A stretch of DNA of 64,000 bases from Streptomyces coeruleorubidus (GCF_008705135.1 NZ_CP023694.1:868001-932000), one strand, 5' to 3'. Positions 9,142-19,059 are shown, numbered from the stretch's first letter. The notes: a model not told the origin generated them from the letters alone. A program made the numbers and translations.

Positions 9142-10077
9142 TCAGTCCCTCTGAGCGCCCGTCGGCAGGGTGCGCAGCCGCATGGTGCTCGCCGAGCTGG
9201 TGCCGAAGGCGTAGTCCAGCAACTTGGCGGCGTCCGTGTAGCGGTACTGGTCGTTGAGGAGCACGCCGATGACCGTCTTCTCGTTGCGGGTCGCGGCGAA
9301 GACGAGGCAGGGGCCGGACGGCGTGTTGGTACCCGTCTTCACCCCGATCGCGCCGCTGTACGAGCCCAGCAGCTGGTTGGTGTTGTACCAGGTGTACGTG
9401 CGGGTGCCGCCGGTGCTGGTCGTCGCGTACTGCACGGTCTTCGGCTTCTTCACGATGCCCGCGAACGTCGAGTACTTCATCGCGCTGCGCGCGAGCTTGG
9501 CGAGGTCGCGCGGCGTCGTGTAGTTCGTGTTCTGCGTCGAGTTGCCGTCGAACGAGTCGAAGTGCGTGTTGGTCAGGCCGAGGGTGTCCGCCTTGGCGTT
9601 CATCTTGCTGACGAACGACTTGGTCCGCGCCGAGATGGTCGTACCGGTGCCGAACGTGTCCGCGAGGGCCATCGCGGCGTCGCAGCCGGACGGCAGCAGC
9701 ATCGCATGGAGCAACTGGCGGATGGTGACCTTGTCGCCGGTCTTGAGATCCGCGGTGCTCGCGCCCTTGGCAGTGACGTAGTCCCGGTAAGCCTGCTTGA
9801 TGGTGACCTTCCGGTCGAGGTTCAGGTCGGGGGTGCTCAGCACGACCCGAGCCGTCATGATCTTGGTGGTGCTCGCCATGGGCCGCTTGGTGTCGGCGTA
9901 CTTGCTGTAAAGCGTGGAGCCCGTCGCGCTGTTGAGCATGAACGCGCCCTTGGCGCTGACCGAGGGCGCGGTCGCCGCCTGCGCGGGCGCGGTCAGGGCG
10001 CCGCCCGCGAGCAGCGCGCCGGCGCCGGCGACAGCTGCGGCTCTGCGGATACGTACGCCCTTGATGCCGGTTTTCAC
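9142..10077 (-). CDS. D-alanyl-D-alanine carboxypeptidase (peptidase S11, DacA-like)
   Basis: A 311-residue secreted penicillin-binding protein. A signal peptide (KGVRIRR, hydrophobic core, then APAQA-A cleavage near residue 35) leads into the S11 catalytic domain. The active-site motifs are STTK (Ser69-Lys72), SGC (Ser130-Cys132, where many relatives have SGN) and KTG (246-248). The enzyme would trim the terminal D-Ala from peptidoglycan pentapeptides outside the membrane. The GTG start is supported by GGAG upstream. There is no C-terminal membrane anchor, so the protein ends soon after the catalytic domain. It converges on the CocE gene with a 20-base gap. Confidence 0.9.
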   Translation of the reverse strand: MKTGIKGVRIRRAAAVAGAGALLAGGALTAPAQAATAPSVSAKGAFMLNSATGSTLYSKYADTKRPMASTTKIMTARVVLSTPDLNLDRKVTIKQAYRDYVTAKGASTADLKTGDKVTIRQLLHAMLLPSGCDAAMALADTFGTGTTISARTKSFVSKMNAKADTLGLTNTHFDSFDGNSTQNTNYTTPRDLAKLARSAMKYSTFAGIVKKPKTVQYATTSTGGTRTYTWYNTNQLLGSYSGAIGVKTGTNTPSGPCLVFAATRNEKTVIGVLLNDQYRYTDAAKLLDYAFGTSSASTMRLRTLPTGAQRD

Positions 10078-10398
10078 TATGAACGCTCCGAGTGTGTCAA
10101 ATGCCAGAGGGCATCTGCGAAATGAAGCGGGGGGAGGCTCTAGGGAGACTCACGGGGGACACCGAGGGTTGTAGGGCGGGCGGAAGTAATACCCCGACGA
10201 GGCGGTCGGCGTCGCCGCACGCTTGAACGTGGACCGCATGCCGACGGCGGAGCGGCGTGCGCGGGCGCCGACCGACGTCGTCGGCCATGTAGTACCACGG
10301 CCCGGAGCGCAGGAGTGGCCGCTGGAACGTCAGGAGGTCCTCTCGCCGAAGAAGCCCGGAGTAGACGAAGACACCCCGGGCAGTCCGGGAAGCCGGTC
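10078..10398. other. Intergenic stretch between dacA-like and helicase genes
   Basis: No convincing gene lies here. Small inverted repeats are present: ATGCC-AGAG-GGCAT at 10101-10114, GCCGAC/GTCGGC at 10267-10285 and GCCCGG/CCGGGC at 10354-10381. The last lies just beyond the helicase stop and could help end that transcript. The promoter of the carboxypeptidase gene must lie here on the minus strand, but no clear -10/-35 pair was recognised. Confidence 0.5.
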
Positions 10399-11811
10399 TC
10401 AGCCGCCGCGCCGCACCCGGGCCGCCTTGCGGGCCTCCGCGAGCTTGCGGGCCTCGCTGCTCTTGCGGGACGGCCTGCCGCCGGAGCCGTCTTTCGCGTC
10501 CTTGGTGCTGCCCAGGCCGCGGAACGGGGCGTTGTGGTTCTTGGGGCGCGGTACGGACGGCCCGCCGTCAAGCATCTTTCCGGAGGGGGTCCTGGCGCCG
10601 GTGATCCGGCTCAACTCCGCCTCGCCGGACCGCACTTTGGTGACCTTGGGGGCCACGTCGGCGTCCGTCATGACCTGGCTCGTCTCGCGGCGCTGTCCCG
10701 ACAGGACGAGTGTCACGACGGTGCCGGAACGGCCGGCCCGGGCCGTGCGGCCCGCGCGGTGCAGATAGTCCTTCGGGTCGGTGGCCGGGTCGACGTTGAC
10801 CACGAGGTCCAGGTCGTCGATGTGCAGGCCGCGTGCGGCGACGTTCGTCGCCACCAGCGCGGTGACCTGTCCGTTCTTGAACTGGGCCAGGGTCCGGGTG
10901 CGCTGCGGCTGGGACTTCCCGCTGTGCAGTGCGGCGGCGGCCACGCCGCTGGCCCGCAGATGCCGCGTGAGCTGGTCGACGCCGTGTTTGGTGTCCAGGA
11001 ACAGCAGGACACGGCCGTCCCGCGCGGCGATCTCCGTGGTCACGGCGTAACGGTCCGGGCCGTGCACGACGAAGACGTGGTGCTCGATCGCGGAGACCGC
11101 GCTGGACGAGGGGTCCACGGAATGGACGGCGGGGTCGCGCAGGTAGCGCTGCACCAGCTCGTCGACGTCGCGGTCGAGGGTGGCGGAGAACAGCATCCGC
11201 TGCCCGTCGGGGCGCACCTGGTCCAGAATCTCGGTGACCTGTGGCAGGAACCCCAGGTCACACATCTGGTCGGCCTCGTCCAGGACCGTGATGCGCACCC
11301 GTCCCAGACGGCAGCCCTTGCGCTCGATGAGGTCGTGCAACCGACCGGGCGTGGCGACGACGATCTCGGCGCCGTCCCGCAGCACGGCGGCCTGCCGTCC
11401 GATGGACACGCCGCCCACCACGGTCGCGAGCCGCAGCCGCAGCGCCTCGACGTACGGGGTGAGCGCCTCACCGACCTGCTGCGCCAGCTCCCTGGTGGGC
11501 ACCAGAACGAGCGCCAGCGGCTCTTTCGGCTGCGCGCGCCGCCCGGCCGTCCGGGCGAGCATCCCCAGGCCGAAGGCGAGCGTCTTGCCGGATCCAGTGC
11601 GGCCCCGGCCCAGGACGTCCCGTCCCGCGAGCGCGTTCGGCAGCGCCGCCGCCTGGATGGGGAAGGGCACGGTCACACCGTGCTCATCGAGCGCCCGCAG
11701 AAGCTCGGCCGGCAGCCCCAGCTCCGCGAAGGACGCCGCCGTGTGCGGCGCCGAAGCGGCCCCCGACGCCTCGTCCCGCTGCCGGGCATCGGCACGTGCT
11801 GATTCGCTCAC
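10399..11811 (-). CDS. DEAD-box ATP-dependent RNA helicase
   Basis: A 470-residue RNA helicase with the motifs in order: Q-motif (FAEL...FPIQ, residues 28-53), Walker A GRTGSGKT (70-77), PTRELA, the DEAD box in LDEADQM, SAT, and HRAGRTARAG for motif VI. A basic Lys/Arg-rich tail of about 90 residues follows and is likely to bind RNA. It would remodel structured RNA, for example during cold stress or ribosome assembly. GTG at 11811 is preferred because GGAGGAAGG lies upstream, whereas the longer in-frame N terminus has no helicase homology. The promoter region is shared with the divergent permease operon. Confidence 0.9.
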   Translation of the reverse strand: MSESARADARQRDEASGAASAPHTAASFAELGLPAELLRALDEHGVTVPFPIQAAALPNALAGRDVLGRGRTGSGKTLAFGLGMLARTAGRRAQPKEPLALVLVPTRELAQQVGEALTPYVEALRLRLATVVGGVSIGRQAAVLRDGAEIVVATPGRLHDLIERKGCRLGRVRITVLDEADQMCDLGFLPQVTEILDQVRPDGQRMLFSATLDRDVDELVQRYLRDPAVHSVDPSSSAVSAIEHHVFVVHGPDRYAVTTEIAARDGRVLLFLDTKHGVDQLTRHLRASGVAAAALHSGKSQPQRTRTLAQFKNGQVTALVATNVAARGLHIDDLDLVVNVDPATDPKDYLHRAGRTARAGRSGTVVTLVLSGQRRETSQVMTDADVAPKVTKVRSGEAELSRITGARTPSGKMLDGGPSVPRPKNHNAPFRGLGSTKDAKDGSGGRPSRKSSEARKLAEARKAARVRRGG

Positions 11812-12035
11812 AGAGAGCCTTCCTCCGAAGGGACCGTACCGAGGAAGGCGCGGCAGGGACGCAGGCACCAGCCAGAGACACCGAATGGAGACCGGCACAG
11901 CGACGCTGCAAACGGGTAACGCTAGCACGGGACACGCCGCCCGGGCCTGTCGTGGTCGCGCCGCTCGCGTGGCACCAGACACACGAAGTTAACGTCCGGG
12001 ACCCAGACGTGAGACGCGTCCGCCCCACCATCGCC

Positions 12036-12057
12036 ATACCTGTCAATCGACAGGTAT
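12036..12057. promoter_or_regulatory. Inverted-repeat operator ahead of the guanidine/urea operon
   Basis: Perfect 9-bp arms ATACCTGTC and GACAGGTAT are separated by 4 nt. The site ends 25 bases before the permease start codon and just before its ribosome site. Its size and symmetry suit a TetR dimer, and a TetR gene closes this operon at 20863. The pairing of regulator and site is an inference. Confidence 0.7.
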
Positions 12058-12082
12058 TCCTTGATCGACCGGAGGTGCCGTG

Positions 12083-13678
12083 ATGGGTCGGCCCGAACTC
12101 GCCCCTGGGCAGAGCCCCGACGGTGGCGTCGCGACAAGTCCCGCCACCCTCGGCTACCAGCAGGAACTTCGCCGGGGGGTGGGCAGCTTCGCGTCATTCG
12201 CCGCCGGCTTCTCCTTCGTGTCGATCCTCACCACCGTCTTCCAGCTCTTCGGCCTCGGCTTCGGCCTCGGTGGGGCGGCGTTCTTCTGGACCTGGCCGCT
12301 GGTCTTCGCGGGCCAGATGCTGGTCGCGCTCTGTTTCGCCGAACTGGCGGCACGCTGGCCCATCTCCGGGGCCATCTACCAGTGGTCGAGCCGGCTGGCC
12401 GGGACCACGGTGGGCTGGTTCGTCGGCTGGATCATGATCATCGGCCAGATCCTCACCGTCGCGGCGGCCGCGATCGCGGCGCAGGCGGTGCTGCCGGGCA
12501 TCTGGTCCGGCTTCCAGATCGTCGGCGGAGCGGGAGCCGACCCGTCGGTCGGCTCCCCGACGGGCGCTCAGAACGCGGTTCTTCTGGGCTGCCTCCTGCT
12601 GGTGCTCACCACGGCGGTGAACATCCTCGGCATCCGCCAAATGGCCGCCGCCACCAGCGTCGGCGTCGCGATCGAGATCGTCGGTGTGATCGCGCTGGTG
12701 CTGGTGCTCTTCTTCCTGCCCGAGCGGGGCCCGCAGGTGGTGGCCCACCACACCGGCTGGGCCGGCGACGGCGGCTACATCGGGGCGTTCCTCGCCTCCT
12801 CGCTGATGGCGGCCTACGTCATGGTCGGCTTCGACTCGGCGGGCGAACTGGCCGAGGAGACACACAGCCCACGCCGGACCACTCCCCGGACCATCCTGCG
12901 GGCACTGATCCTCTCGGGCGTCGGCGGCGCGCTGCTGATCCTCTCGGGACTGATGGCGGCGAGCAGCCTGACCGACGGGAACCTGGCCACCGGCGGTCTG
13001 TCCTGGGTGCTCACCGACCGGCTCGGCGACGTCCTGGGCCGGCTGCTGCTGTGCTGCGTCGCGGTCGCGGTGTTCGCCTGCACGCTCGCCGTGCAGACCT
13101 CCGGCGCACGGATGATCTACTCCATGGCTCGCGAGGGCGCCCTGCCGTTCCACCGGCACCTCGGCAAGGTCTCGGCCCGTACCGGTACGCCGATCACCAC
13201 GTCGGTCGTGGTGGGCGTGGGCGCCGCGATCGCGCTCGTGGTCAACCTTCGCCAGACGGCGATCTTCACCGCCCTCGCCAGCCTCTGCATCGCCATGCTG
13301 TACCTGGCCTATCTGGGCGTGACGCTGCCGCAGTTGGTCGCCCGGATCCGGCACCGGGGGCAACCGGAGGGCGTCGACGAGACAGGCCGGCCGCTGTTCT
13401 CGCTGGGCCGCTGGGGGACGGCGGTCAACACGCTCGCGGTGCTCTACGGGGCCGGTATGACGGTCAACCTGATCTGGCCCCGTCCGGAGATCTACGACCT
13501 CACCGGCGGCACGTGGTGGCTGCGGTGGAGCGCCCTTCTCTTCATCGGGCTCAGTCTGGCCGTCGGCGCCACCTACTTCCTCGCCCGGCGGCTGCACCGC
13601 CACATCGAGTTGAGGCACGTACCCCCCACGCACGTCGAGCCGCCCGCACAGGCCGAGGCCGTCGCCGAGCCCGCCTGA
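12083..13678 (+). CDS. APC-superfamily amino acid/guanidine-type permease
   Basis: A 531-residue inner-membrane transporter with about 12 hydrophobic segments and the APC family opening (elongated Gly-rich first helix with SFVSILTTVFQLFGLG). Also typical are the internal VMVGFDSAGELAEETHSPRR loop and an ARMIYSMAREGALPF segment near helix 8. It leads an operon with two DUF1989 proteins, a urea/guanidine carboxylase and allophanate hydrolase, so guanidine or a related nitrogen compound is the likely cargo. ATG at 12083 has GGAGG 7 bases upstream; a GTG one codon earlier is also possible. No guanidine riboswitch could be recognised upstream. Confidence 0.82.
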   Translation: MGRPELAPGQSPDGGVATSPATLGYQQELRRGVGSFASFAAGFSFVSILTTVFQLFGLGFGLGGAAFFWTWPLVFAGQMLVALCFAELAARWPISGAIYQWSSRLAGTTVGWFVGWIMIIGQILTVAAAAIAAQAVLPGIWSGFQIVGGAGADPSVGSPTGAQNAVLLGCLLLVLTTAVNILGIRQMAAATSVGVAIEIVGVIALVLVLFFLPERGPQVVAHHTGWAGDGGYIGAFLASSLMAAYVMVGFDSAGELAEETHSPRRTTPRTILRALILSGVGGALLILSGLMAASSLTDGNLATGGLSWVLTDRLGDVLGRLLLCCVAVAVFACTLAVQTSGARMIYSMAREGALPFHRHLGKVSARTGTPITTSVVVGVGAAIALVVNLRQTAIFTALASLCIAMLYLAYLGVTLPQLVARIRHRGQPEGVDETGRPLFSLGRWGTAVNTLAVLYGAGMTVNLIWPRPEIYDLTGGTWWLRWSALLFIGLSLAVGATYFLARRLHRHIELRHVPPTHVEPPAQAEAVAEPA

Positions 13679-13749
13679 GGGTTCGACGGCCGTGCGCGCC
13701 GCAACCAGACGCCCTGATGACGTACTGACGAAGGGATGACGGGACATCC

Positions 13750-14646
13750 ATGACCACAGCCGACGAGCCGACGGCCATCGCACCTCACGACCAGTACCCC
13801 ACCGGAGTCCGTGATCTGCACCTGACCGACAGTGTCCGAAGTGCCCGCGACGACGCCCGCGCCCAGGGCGGACAGGCCGGCGCGTGGATGCCGTACCTCC
13901 CGGCGTCCGGCAGCCCGCACTGCCCGCCGGCGGTGGACCCGGCCGCCCTGGTATGGGCGGAGACGGTGGCACCCGGCGGTTACACCCACAAGGTCCTCGC
14001 CCGCGGCACCCGGCTGCGCTTCGACGACCCGACCGGTGACGCCTGCCCCCACCTGCTGCTCTTCAACGCCCTGGAACCGACGGAGCGGCTCAACGTCGCC
14101 GACACCCAGAAAATCCCGTGGCAGGCCTACCTCGGCGAGAACCATCCGCTGCTGTCCGGCGACGGCCGGGTCCTGGCCGTGGTCACCGGTGACTCCTCCG
14201 GCCGGCACGACGCCTTCTGCGGCACCACCACCGACGCCTGGAACGAACGCAAGTACGGTGACGCCCGCCCCCACGGGCCGTCCCCCTCCGGCCGCGCACT
14301 CTTCCTCAAGGCGGCCGCCAAACACGGCCTGAGCCGCCGCGACCTGCCGCCCAGCCTCTCCTTCTTCCAGGGCGTACGTGTCGAGGCGGACGGTGCCCTC
14401 GCCTGGCGGGGCAGCGCCGGTCCGGGCAAGCACGTCGAACTCCTCGCGGAAATGCCCTTGTTGGTGCTGGTCGCCAACGTCGCGCATCCGCTGGACCCGC
14501 GCCCCGGCTACGTCGTCGGGCCGCTGCGCGTGCACGCCTGGCGCGCAGCCGCCACCGGCCCGGCCGATCCGCGGTTCACCGCCACGCCCGAGCTGCACCG
14601 GGCCTACCTCAACACCGTCGACTACTGCGAAGCCCGGGGGCTGTGA
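13750..14646 (+). CDS. cgdA: DUF1989 urea amidolyase-associated protein 1, probable carboxyguanidine deiminase subunit
   Basis: A 298-residue cytoplasmic protein of the DUF1989 (UAAP1) family. Recognisable segments are KVLARGTRLRFDD, DACPHLLLFNALEPTERLN, FCGTTTDAW and SFFQGVRVEADG. Published work on the family showed that the two DUF1989 proteins encoded with so-called urea carboxylases form a carboxyguanidine deiminase, which converts carboxyguanidine to allophanate and ammonia. The partner subunit is the next gene, one base downstream of this stop. The name cgdA is given from that family knowledge and operon position; the activity itself is not visible in the sequence. Confidence 0.8.
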   Translation: MTTADEPTAIAPHDQYPTGVRDLHLTDSVRSARDDARAQGGQAGAWMPYLPASGSPHCPPAVDPAALVWAETVAPGGYTHKVLARGTRLRFDDPTGDACPHLLLFNALEPTERLNVADTQKIPWQAYLGENHPLLSGDGRVLAVVTGDSSGRHDAFCGTTTDAWNERKYGDARPHGPSPSGRALFLKAAAKHGLSRRDLPPSLSFFQGVRVEADGALAWRGSAGPGKHVELLAEMPLLVLVANVAHPLDPRPGYVVGPLRVHAWRAAATGPADPRFTATPELHRAYLNTVDYCEARGL

Positions 14647-14647
14647 C

Positions 14648-15466
14648 ATGGCGACCACTCAGACCGACAGCACGTCGGCCACCTACCCGACCACCTCGGG
14701 CGGCACCCTCCCCTCCACCGTCCCGGTCGGCGCGGTGTACGCCGGGGGCTCCCCCCTGGACTGGGGAGCGAGCCTGGTCGAGGGCGCGGTCGTCCTGGAC
14801 GAGAAGGTGGCCCCCAACGCGCCCTGGTCGGCGGTGGTGACGGAGGGACACGTCCTGACCATCGTCGACGTCGGCGGCAACCAGTCGGCCGACTGCCTGC
14901 TCTACAACGCCGACGACCCCGAGGAGCGCTACAGCGTCCCCGACACCCTGGCCTGGCAGGGCAACGCCTATGTGCGCACCGGCACCGTGCTGCGCAGCAG
15001 CGAGGGCCGCCCGCTGATGACCGTCGTCGCCAACGAGATCGACCGCCAGGACACCATCGGCGGCGCCTGCGGCAAGGAGTCCAACACCCTGCGCTACGGC
15101 CACCACGTGATGTTCCATCACGGCTGCCGGGAGAACTTCCTCGCCGAGGCGGGGCGGCGCGGTCTGGGGGTGCGGGACATCGTCTCCAACCTCAACTGGT
15201 TCATGAACGTGCCCGTCGAGGCGGACGGCGCGCTGGGCATCGTGGACGGCATGTCGGCGCCCGGCCGCCGGGTCGCGGTGCGCGCCGAGATGGACGTCCT
15301 GGTGATGGTGTCCAACTGCCCGCAGATGAACAACCCGTGCAACGACTTCAACCCGACCCCGTTGCGAATGATCGTCGTGGCCCCGGCACGAGGCGGGGGC
15401 CCCGGTCCCGTCGCGGGTGGCCCGCGGTCCGCGCGGGCCCCGCGCACCCCGGGGGACGCCGCGTGA
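14648..15466 (+). CDS. cgdB: DUF1989 urea amidolyase-associated protein 2, probable carboxyguanidine deiminase subunit
   Basis: A 272-residue DUF1989 (UAAP2) protein, homologous in fold to its upstream neighbour but more conserved. Key segments are VDVGGNQSADCLLYN, IGGACGKESNTLRYGHH, HHGCRENFL and NCPQMNNPCNDFNPTP. The conserved Cys and His residues in these motifs are likely metal or catalytic ligands. With its partner it should deaminate carboxyguanidine. The C terminus has a disordered Gly/Pro/Ala-rich tail of about 20 residues. ATG at 14648 follows the previous stop by one base, and the stop overlaps the carboxylase GTG start by 4 bases, so all products are probably translated together. 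Confidence 0.82.
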   Translation: MATTQTDSTSATYPTTSGGTLPSTVPVGAVYAGGSPLDWGASLVEGAVVLDEKVAPNAPWSAVVTEGHVLTIVDVGGNQSADCLLYNADDPEERYSVPDTLAWQGNAYVRTGTVLRSSEGRPLMTVVANEIDRQDTIGGACGKESNTLRYGHHVMFHHGCRENFLAEAGRRGLGVRDIVSNLNWFMNVPVEADGALGIVDGMSAPGRRVAVRAEMDVLVMVSNCPQMNNPCNDFNPTPLRMIVVAPARGGGPGPVAGGPRSARAPRTPGDAA

Positions 15467-18400
15467 CCCGCCCCACCGCTGTTCTCGTCGCCAACCGCGG
15501 TGAGATAGCCCGCCGTGTCATCCGCACCGCCCGGAAGCTGGGCCTGGGTACCGTCGCCGTCTTCTCCGACGCCGACCGGGCCGCCCCGCACGTCCGCGAA
15601 GCCGACCACGCCGTCCGCCTGGGTCCGGCGCCCGCCCGCGACTCGTATCTGCGCGGCGACGCGATCATCGAGGCCGCGCTCGCCCATGGCGCCGGAATCA
15701 TCCACCCGGGCTACGGCTTCCTCTCCGAGAACACCGCCTTCGCCCGTGCCGTCGAGGAGGCCGGCCTGCGTTTCGCGGGCCCGACCGCCGACCAGATCAC
15801 CGCCTTCGGCGAGAAGCACACCGCCCGCGCACTGGCCGGGGCGGCCGGAGTCCCGCTGCTGGCCGGGACCGAGTTGCTCGGGAGCGCCGAGGAGGCCGTC
15901 GCCGCGGCCGAGTCGATCGGGCTGCCCGTGATGGTCAAGGCCACGGGCGGTGGCGGCGGCATCGGCATGCGGGCCTGCGCCACCGGCGACGAGGTGCGCG
16001 AGGCCTTCGCCGGGGTGGCGGCGCTCGCCGAGTCCCACTTCGGGTCGGCCGGGGTGTTCCTGGAGCGTCTGGTACGCCCGGCCCGCCACGTCGAGGTGCA
16101 GGTCTTCGGCGACGGCACCGGCCGGATCGCCGTGTTCGGCGACCGCGACTGCTCGCTGCAGCGCCGCAACCAGAAGGTGATCGAGGAGGCCCCGGCCCCG
16201 GCCCTGCCCGACCGTGTCCGCCGACTGCTGCGGGACTCGTCGCGCCGGCTGCTCGCCTCTGTCGGCTACCGCGGCGCGGGGACCGTGGAGTTCGTCTACG
16301 ACCCCGTGCGCGAGGAGGCCGCCTTCCTGGAGGTCAACACCCGGCTCCAGGTCGAGCACCCGGTGACCGAGGAGGCGTACGGCGTCGACCTCGTCGCGCT
16401 CATGCTCACCCTGGCCCGCGACGGCAGGGTCGACGACTGGGTGTTCGAGCGGGAGTGGACGCCCGCCGGACATGCCGTGGAAGCCCGCGTCTACGCCGAG
16501 GACCCGGGCAAGGACTCGGCTCCCTCCTCGGGCCTGATCACCCGGGCGGCCTTCCCCGGCCAGGGCGCCGACGAGATTCCCGGCGTCCGCGTCGACGGCT
16601 TCGCCGAGACCGGCCTGGAGGTCTCGCCGTACTACGACCCCATGCTCGCCAAGGTGATCGGCAAGGGCCCCGACCGCGACACCGCGTTCGACGTGCTCGG
16701 CCAGGCCCTGGCCGCCAGCCGGGTCGACGGCGTCGTCACCAACCTGGGCCTGCTGCGCTCGCTGACCGTGCGGGACGAGGTGCGCGAGGCGGCGCACAGC
16801 ACCAGCACCCTCGCCACCGCCACCGACCCCGAGCCACGCGTCGACGTCCTGGTGCCGGGAGCGATGACCACCGTCCAGGACCTTCCCGGCCGGCTCGGCC
16901 ACTGGCATGTCGGCGTGCCGCCGAGCGGGCCCTTCGACCCCGTCTCCTTCGCCGAGGCCAACCTGGCCGTCGGCAACCCGGCCGGGGCGCCCGGGCTCGA
17001 AGTCACCGCGGGCGGGCTGACCCTGCGCTTCTCAGCCGCCTGCGTGGTCGCCGTCACCGGCGCCCCCGTCCCGGTCACGGTGGACGGCGCCGCGGCGGCC
17101 CTGTGGGAGCCGGTGCCGGTCCCGGCCGGCGGCACCCTGGTCCTCGGCGCCTGCCGCGGTCCCGGCCTGCGCAGCTACGTGGCCGTCCGGGGCGGCGTCG
17201 ACGTACCCGCATACCTGGGCAGCGCCTCGACGTTCACCCTCGGAGGCTTCGGCGGACACGGCGGTCGGGCACTGCTCGCCGGAGACGTCCTGCGGCCCGG
17301 GGCCGCCGCGACCGCCGGTGGCGGGCCGACACCGCCCGAGCGCCGGCCGGCGATCACCCCGCACTGGCAGATCGGTGTCACCGAAGGCCCGCACGCGGCG
17401 CCCGAGTTCTTCACCCGCGAGGACATCGACACCCTCTACGCCACCGACTACCGGGTGCACCACAACTCGGCCCGCACCGGTATCCGCCTGGTCGGGCCCC
17501 GACCCCAGTGGGCCCGCCAGGACGGCGGCGAGGCAGGGTTGCACCCCTCCAACATCCACGACACGCCGTACGCGGTGGGCGCCCTCGACTTCACCGGAGA
17601 CACGCCGATCATCCTGGGCCCCGACGGGCCGTCCCTGGGCGGTTTCGTCTGCCCCGCGGTGGTCGCCAGCGGGGACTTGTGGAAGCTCGGTCAGCTCCGC
17701 CCCGGAGACACCGTCCGCTTTGTACCGGTCAGGGAGGCCGAGGCGGCCGCCCTGGATGCCCGCCGTGCCTCGCCCGCGCTGATCAGCGCGGGCGGAGACG
17801 GTGACGACGGCGTACTCGGCCGTCTGGAGGCCACCGACGACCGCCCCTGCGTCACCTATCGCCGGGCCGGCGACGACAACGTCCTCGTCGAGTACGGCCC
17901 CATGGTGCTCGATCTCGGGCTGCGGATGCGCGTGCACGCCCTGCAGGAGGCCTTCGCCGCGCACGCGCCCGACGGCATCGTCGACGTCACCCCGGGCATC
18001 CGCTCACTGCAGATCCACACCGACACCCGGCGGCTGAAGGCCCGCGATCTCACCGTCCTGCTGCGTGAGCTGGAGGACGAGGTCGCGCCCACGCATGAGC
18101 TGGTGGTCCCCTCCCGCACGGTGCGGCTTCCCCTGAGCTGGGACGATCCGGCGACCCGGCTCGCCATCGAGCGCTACATGGCGGGGGTGCGCGACGACGC
18201 CCCGTGGTGCCCGTGGAACATCGAGTTCATCCGCCGCGTCAACGGCCTGGAGACCGCCGACGACGTCTACCGCACCGTATTCGACGCCTCCTACCTGGTG
18301 CTCGGCCTCGGCGACGTCTATCTCGGCGCCCCCGTCGCCACCCCGCTCGACCCGCGGCACCGCCTGGTGACCACCAAGTACAACCCGGCACGCACCTGGA

Positions 18401-19059
18401 CCGCGGAGAACTCCGTGGGCATCGGCGGCGCCTATCTGTGCGTCTACGGCATGGAGGGTCCCGGCGGCTATCAGTTCGTCGGCCGCACGGTGCAGATCTG
18501 GAACCGGTTCCGCAAGGGCGGGCTGTTCGAGGACTCGCCGTGGGCGCTGCGCTTCTTCGACCGCATCGAGTGGTATCCCGTCACCGCGGAGGAACTGCTC
18601 GAACTGCGCGCCGAGACCGACGCCGGCCGCGGCGCCTTCCGGACCGAGGAGGGGGCCTTCTCGATCGCCGAGTACAACGCCTTCCTGTCCGCCGAGGCCG
18701 ATTCGATCGCCGCCTTCCGCACGCGGCAGAGCGCCGCGTTCGAGGCCGAGAAGGATCGCTGGCGGGCCACGGGCGAGTTCGACCGGGACGACGATCCCGG
18801 ACCCGCAGCCGCGAGTACCGTCGCGGTCACCGTCCCGGACGGCGCGGTCCCGGTCACCGCGCCGTTCACCGCCACCGTCTGGCAGACCGTCGCCGAGCCG
18901 GGCGCCGTCGTGGCCGAGGGTGACCCGATCCTCTCCCTGGAGGCGATGAAGATGGAGTCGAAGGTGAGCGCCCCCGCCGCGGGCACCCTGCTGGACATCT
19001 ACGTCAAGCCCGGTGAACAGGTCGCCGCCGGCCAGGTCCTCGCGGCGGTGAGGTCATGA
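15463..19059 (+). CDS. Biotin-dependent guanidine/urea carboxylase
   Basis: A 1198-residue single-chain carboxylase. It contains a biotin carboxylase domain (residues 1-450, starting VLVANRGEIARRVI, with the ATP-grasp loop KATGGGGGIGMR), a carboxyltransferase made of a KipA/AHS2 part (about 465-780) and a KipI/AHS1 part (about 795-1010), and a biotinyl domain with EAMKMES, where Lys1163 carries biotin. It uses ATP and bicarbonate to carboxylate urea or guanidine. Because both DUF1989 deiminase subunits sit directly upstream, guanidine is the more likely substrate, despite common annotation as urea carboxylase. GTG start overlaps the previous stop. The allophanate hydrolase is a separate gene, not fused as in yeast. 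Confidence 0.88.
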   Translation: MTRPTAVLVANRGEIARRVIRTARKLGLGTVAVFSDADRAAPHVREADHAVRLGPAPARDSYLRGDAIIEAALAHGAGIIHPGYGFLSENTAFARAVEEAGLRFAGPTADQITAFGEKHTARALAGAAGVPLLAGTELLGSAEEAVAAAESIGLPVMVKATGGGGGIGMRACATGDEVREAFAGVAALAESHFGSAGVFLERLVRPARHVEVQVFGDGTGRIAVFGDRDCSLQRRNQKVIEEAPAPALPDRVRRLLRDSSRRLLASVGYRGAGTVEFVYDPVREEAAFLEVNTRLQVEHPVTEEAYGVDLVALMLTLARDGRVDDWVFEREWTPAGHAVEARVYAEDPGKDSAPSSGLITRAAFPGQGADEIPGVRVDGFAETGLEVSPYYDPMLAKVIGKGPDRDTAFDVLGQALAASRVDGVVTNLGLLRSLTVRDEVREAAHSTSTLATATDPEPRVDVLVPGAMTTVQDLPGRLGHWHVGVPPSGPFDPVSFAEANLAVGNPAGAPGLEVTAGGLTLRFSAACVVAVTGAPVPVTVDGAAAALWEPVPVPAGGTLVLGACRGPGLRSYVAVRGGVDVPAYLGSASTFTLGGFGGHGGRALLAGDVLRPGAAATAGGGPTPPERRPAITPHWQIGVTEGPHAAPEFFTREDIDTLYATDYRVHHNSARTGIRLVGPRPQWARQDGGEAGLHPSNIHDTPYAVGALDFTGDTPIILGPDGPSLGGFVCPAVVASGDLWKLGQLRPGDTVRFVPVREAEAAALDARRASPALISAGGDGDDGVLGRLEATDDRPCVTYRRAGDDNVLVEYGPMVLDLGLRMRVHALQEAFAAHAPDGIVDVTPGIRSLQIHTDTRRLKARDLTVLLRELEDEVAPTHELVVPSRTVRLPLSWDDPATRLAIERYMAGVRDDAPWCPWNIEFIRRVNGLETADDVYRTVFDASYLVLGLGDVYLGAPVATPLDPRHRLVTTKYNPARTWTAENSVGIGGAYLCVYGMEGPGGYQFVGRTVQIWNRFRKGGLFEDSPWALRFFDRIEWYPVTAEELLELRAETDAGRGAFRTEEGAFSIAEYNAFLSAEADSIAAFRTRQSAAFEAEKDRWRATGEFDRDDDPGPAAASTVAVTVPDGAVPVTAPFTATVWQTVAEPGAVVAEGDPILSLEAMKMESKVSAPAAGTLLDIYVKPGEQVAAGQVLAAVRS

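Noticed and set aside
10088..10099. TTGACA on the minus strand (in CATTTGACACACTCG) as the -35 box of the carboxypeptidase gene
   Set aside because: A 17-base spacer would put the -10 box inside the start of the coding region.
11812..12082. Possible guanidine riboswitch upstream of the permease
   Set aside because: The conserved ykkC-type elements could not be found by eye; only a simple palindrome is present. A covariance search would be decisive.
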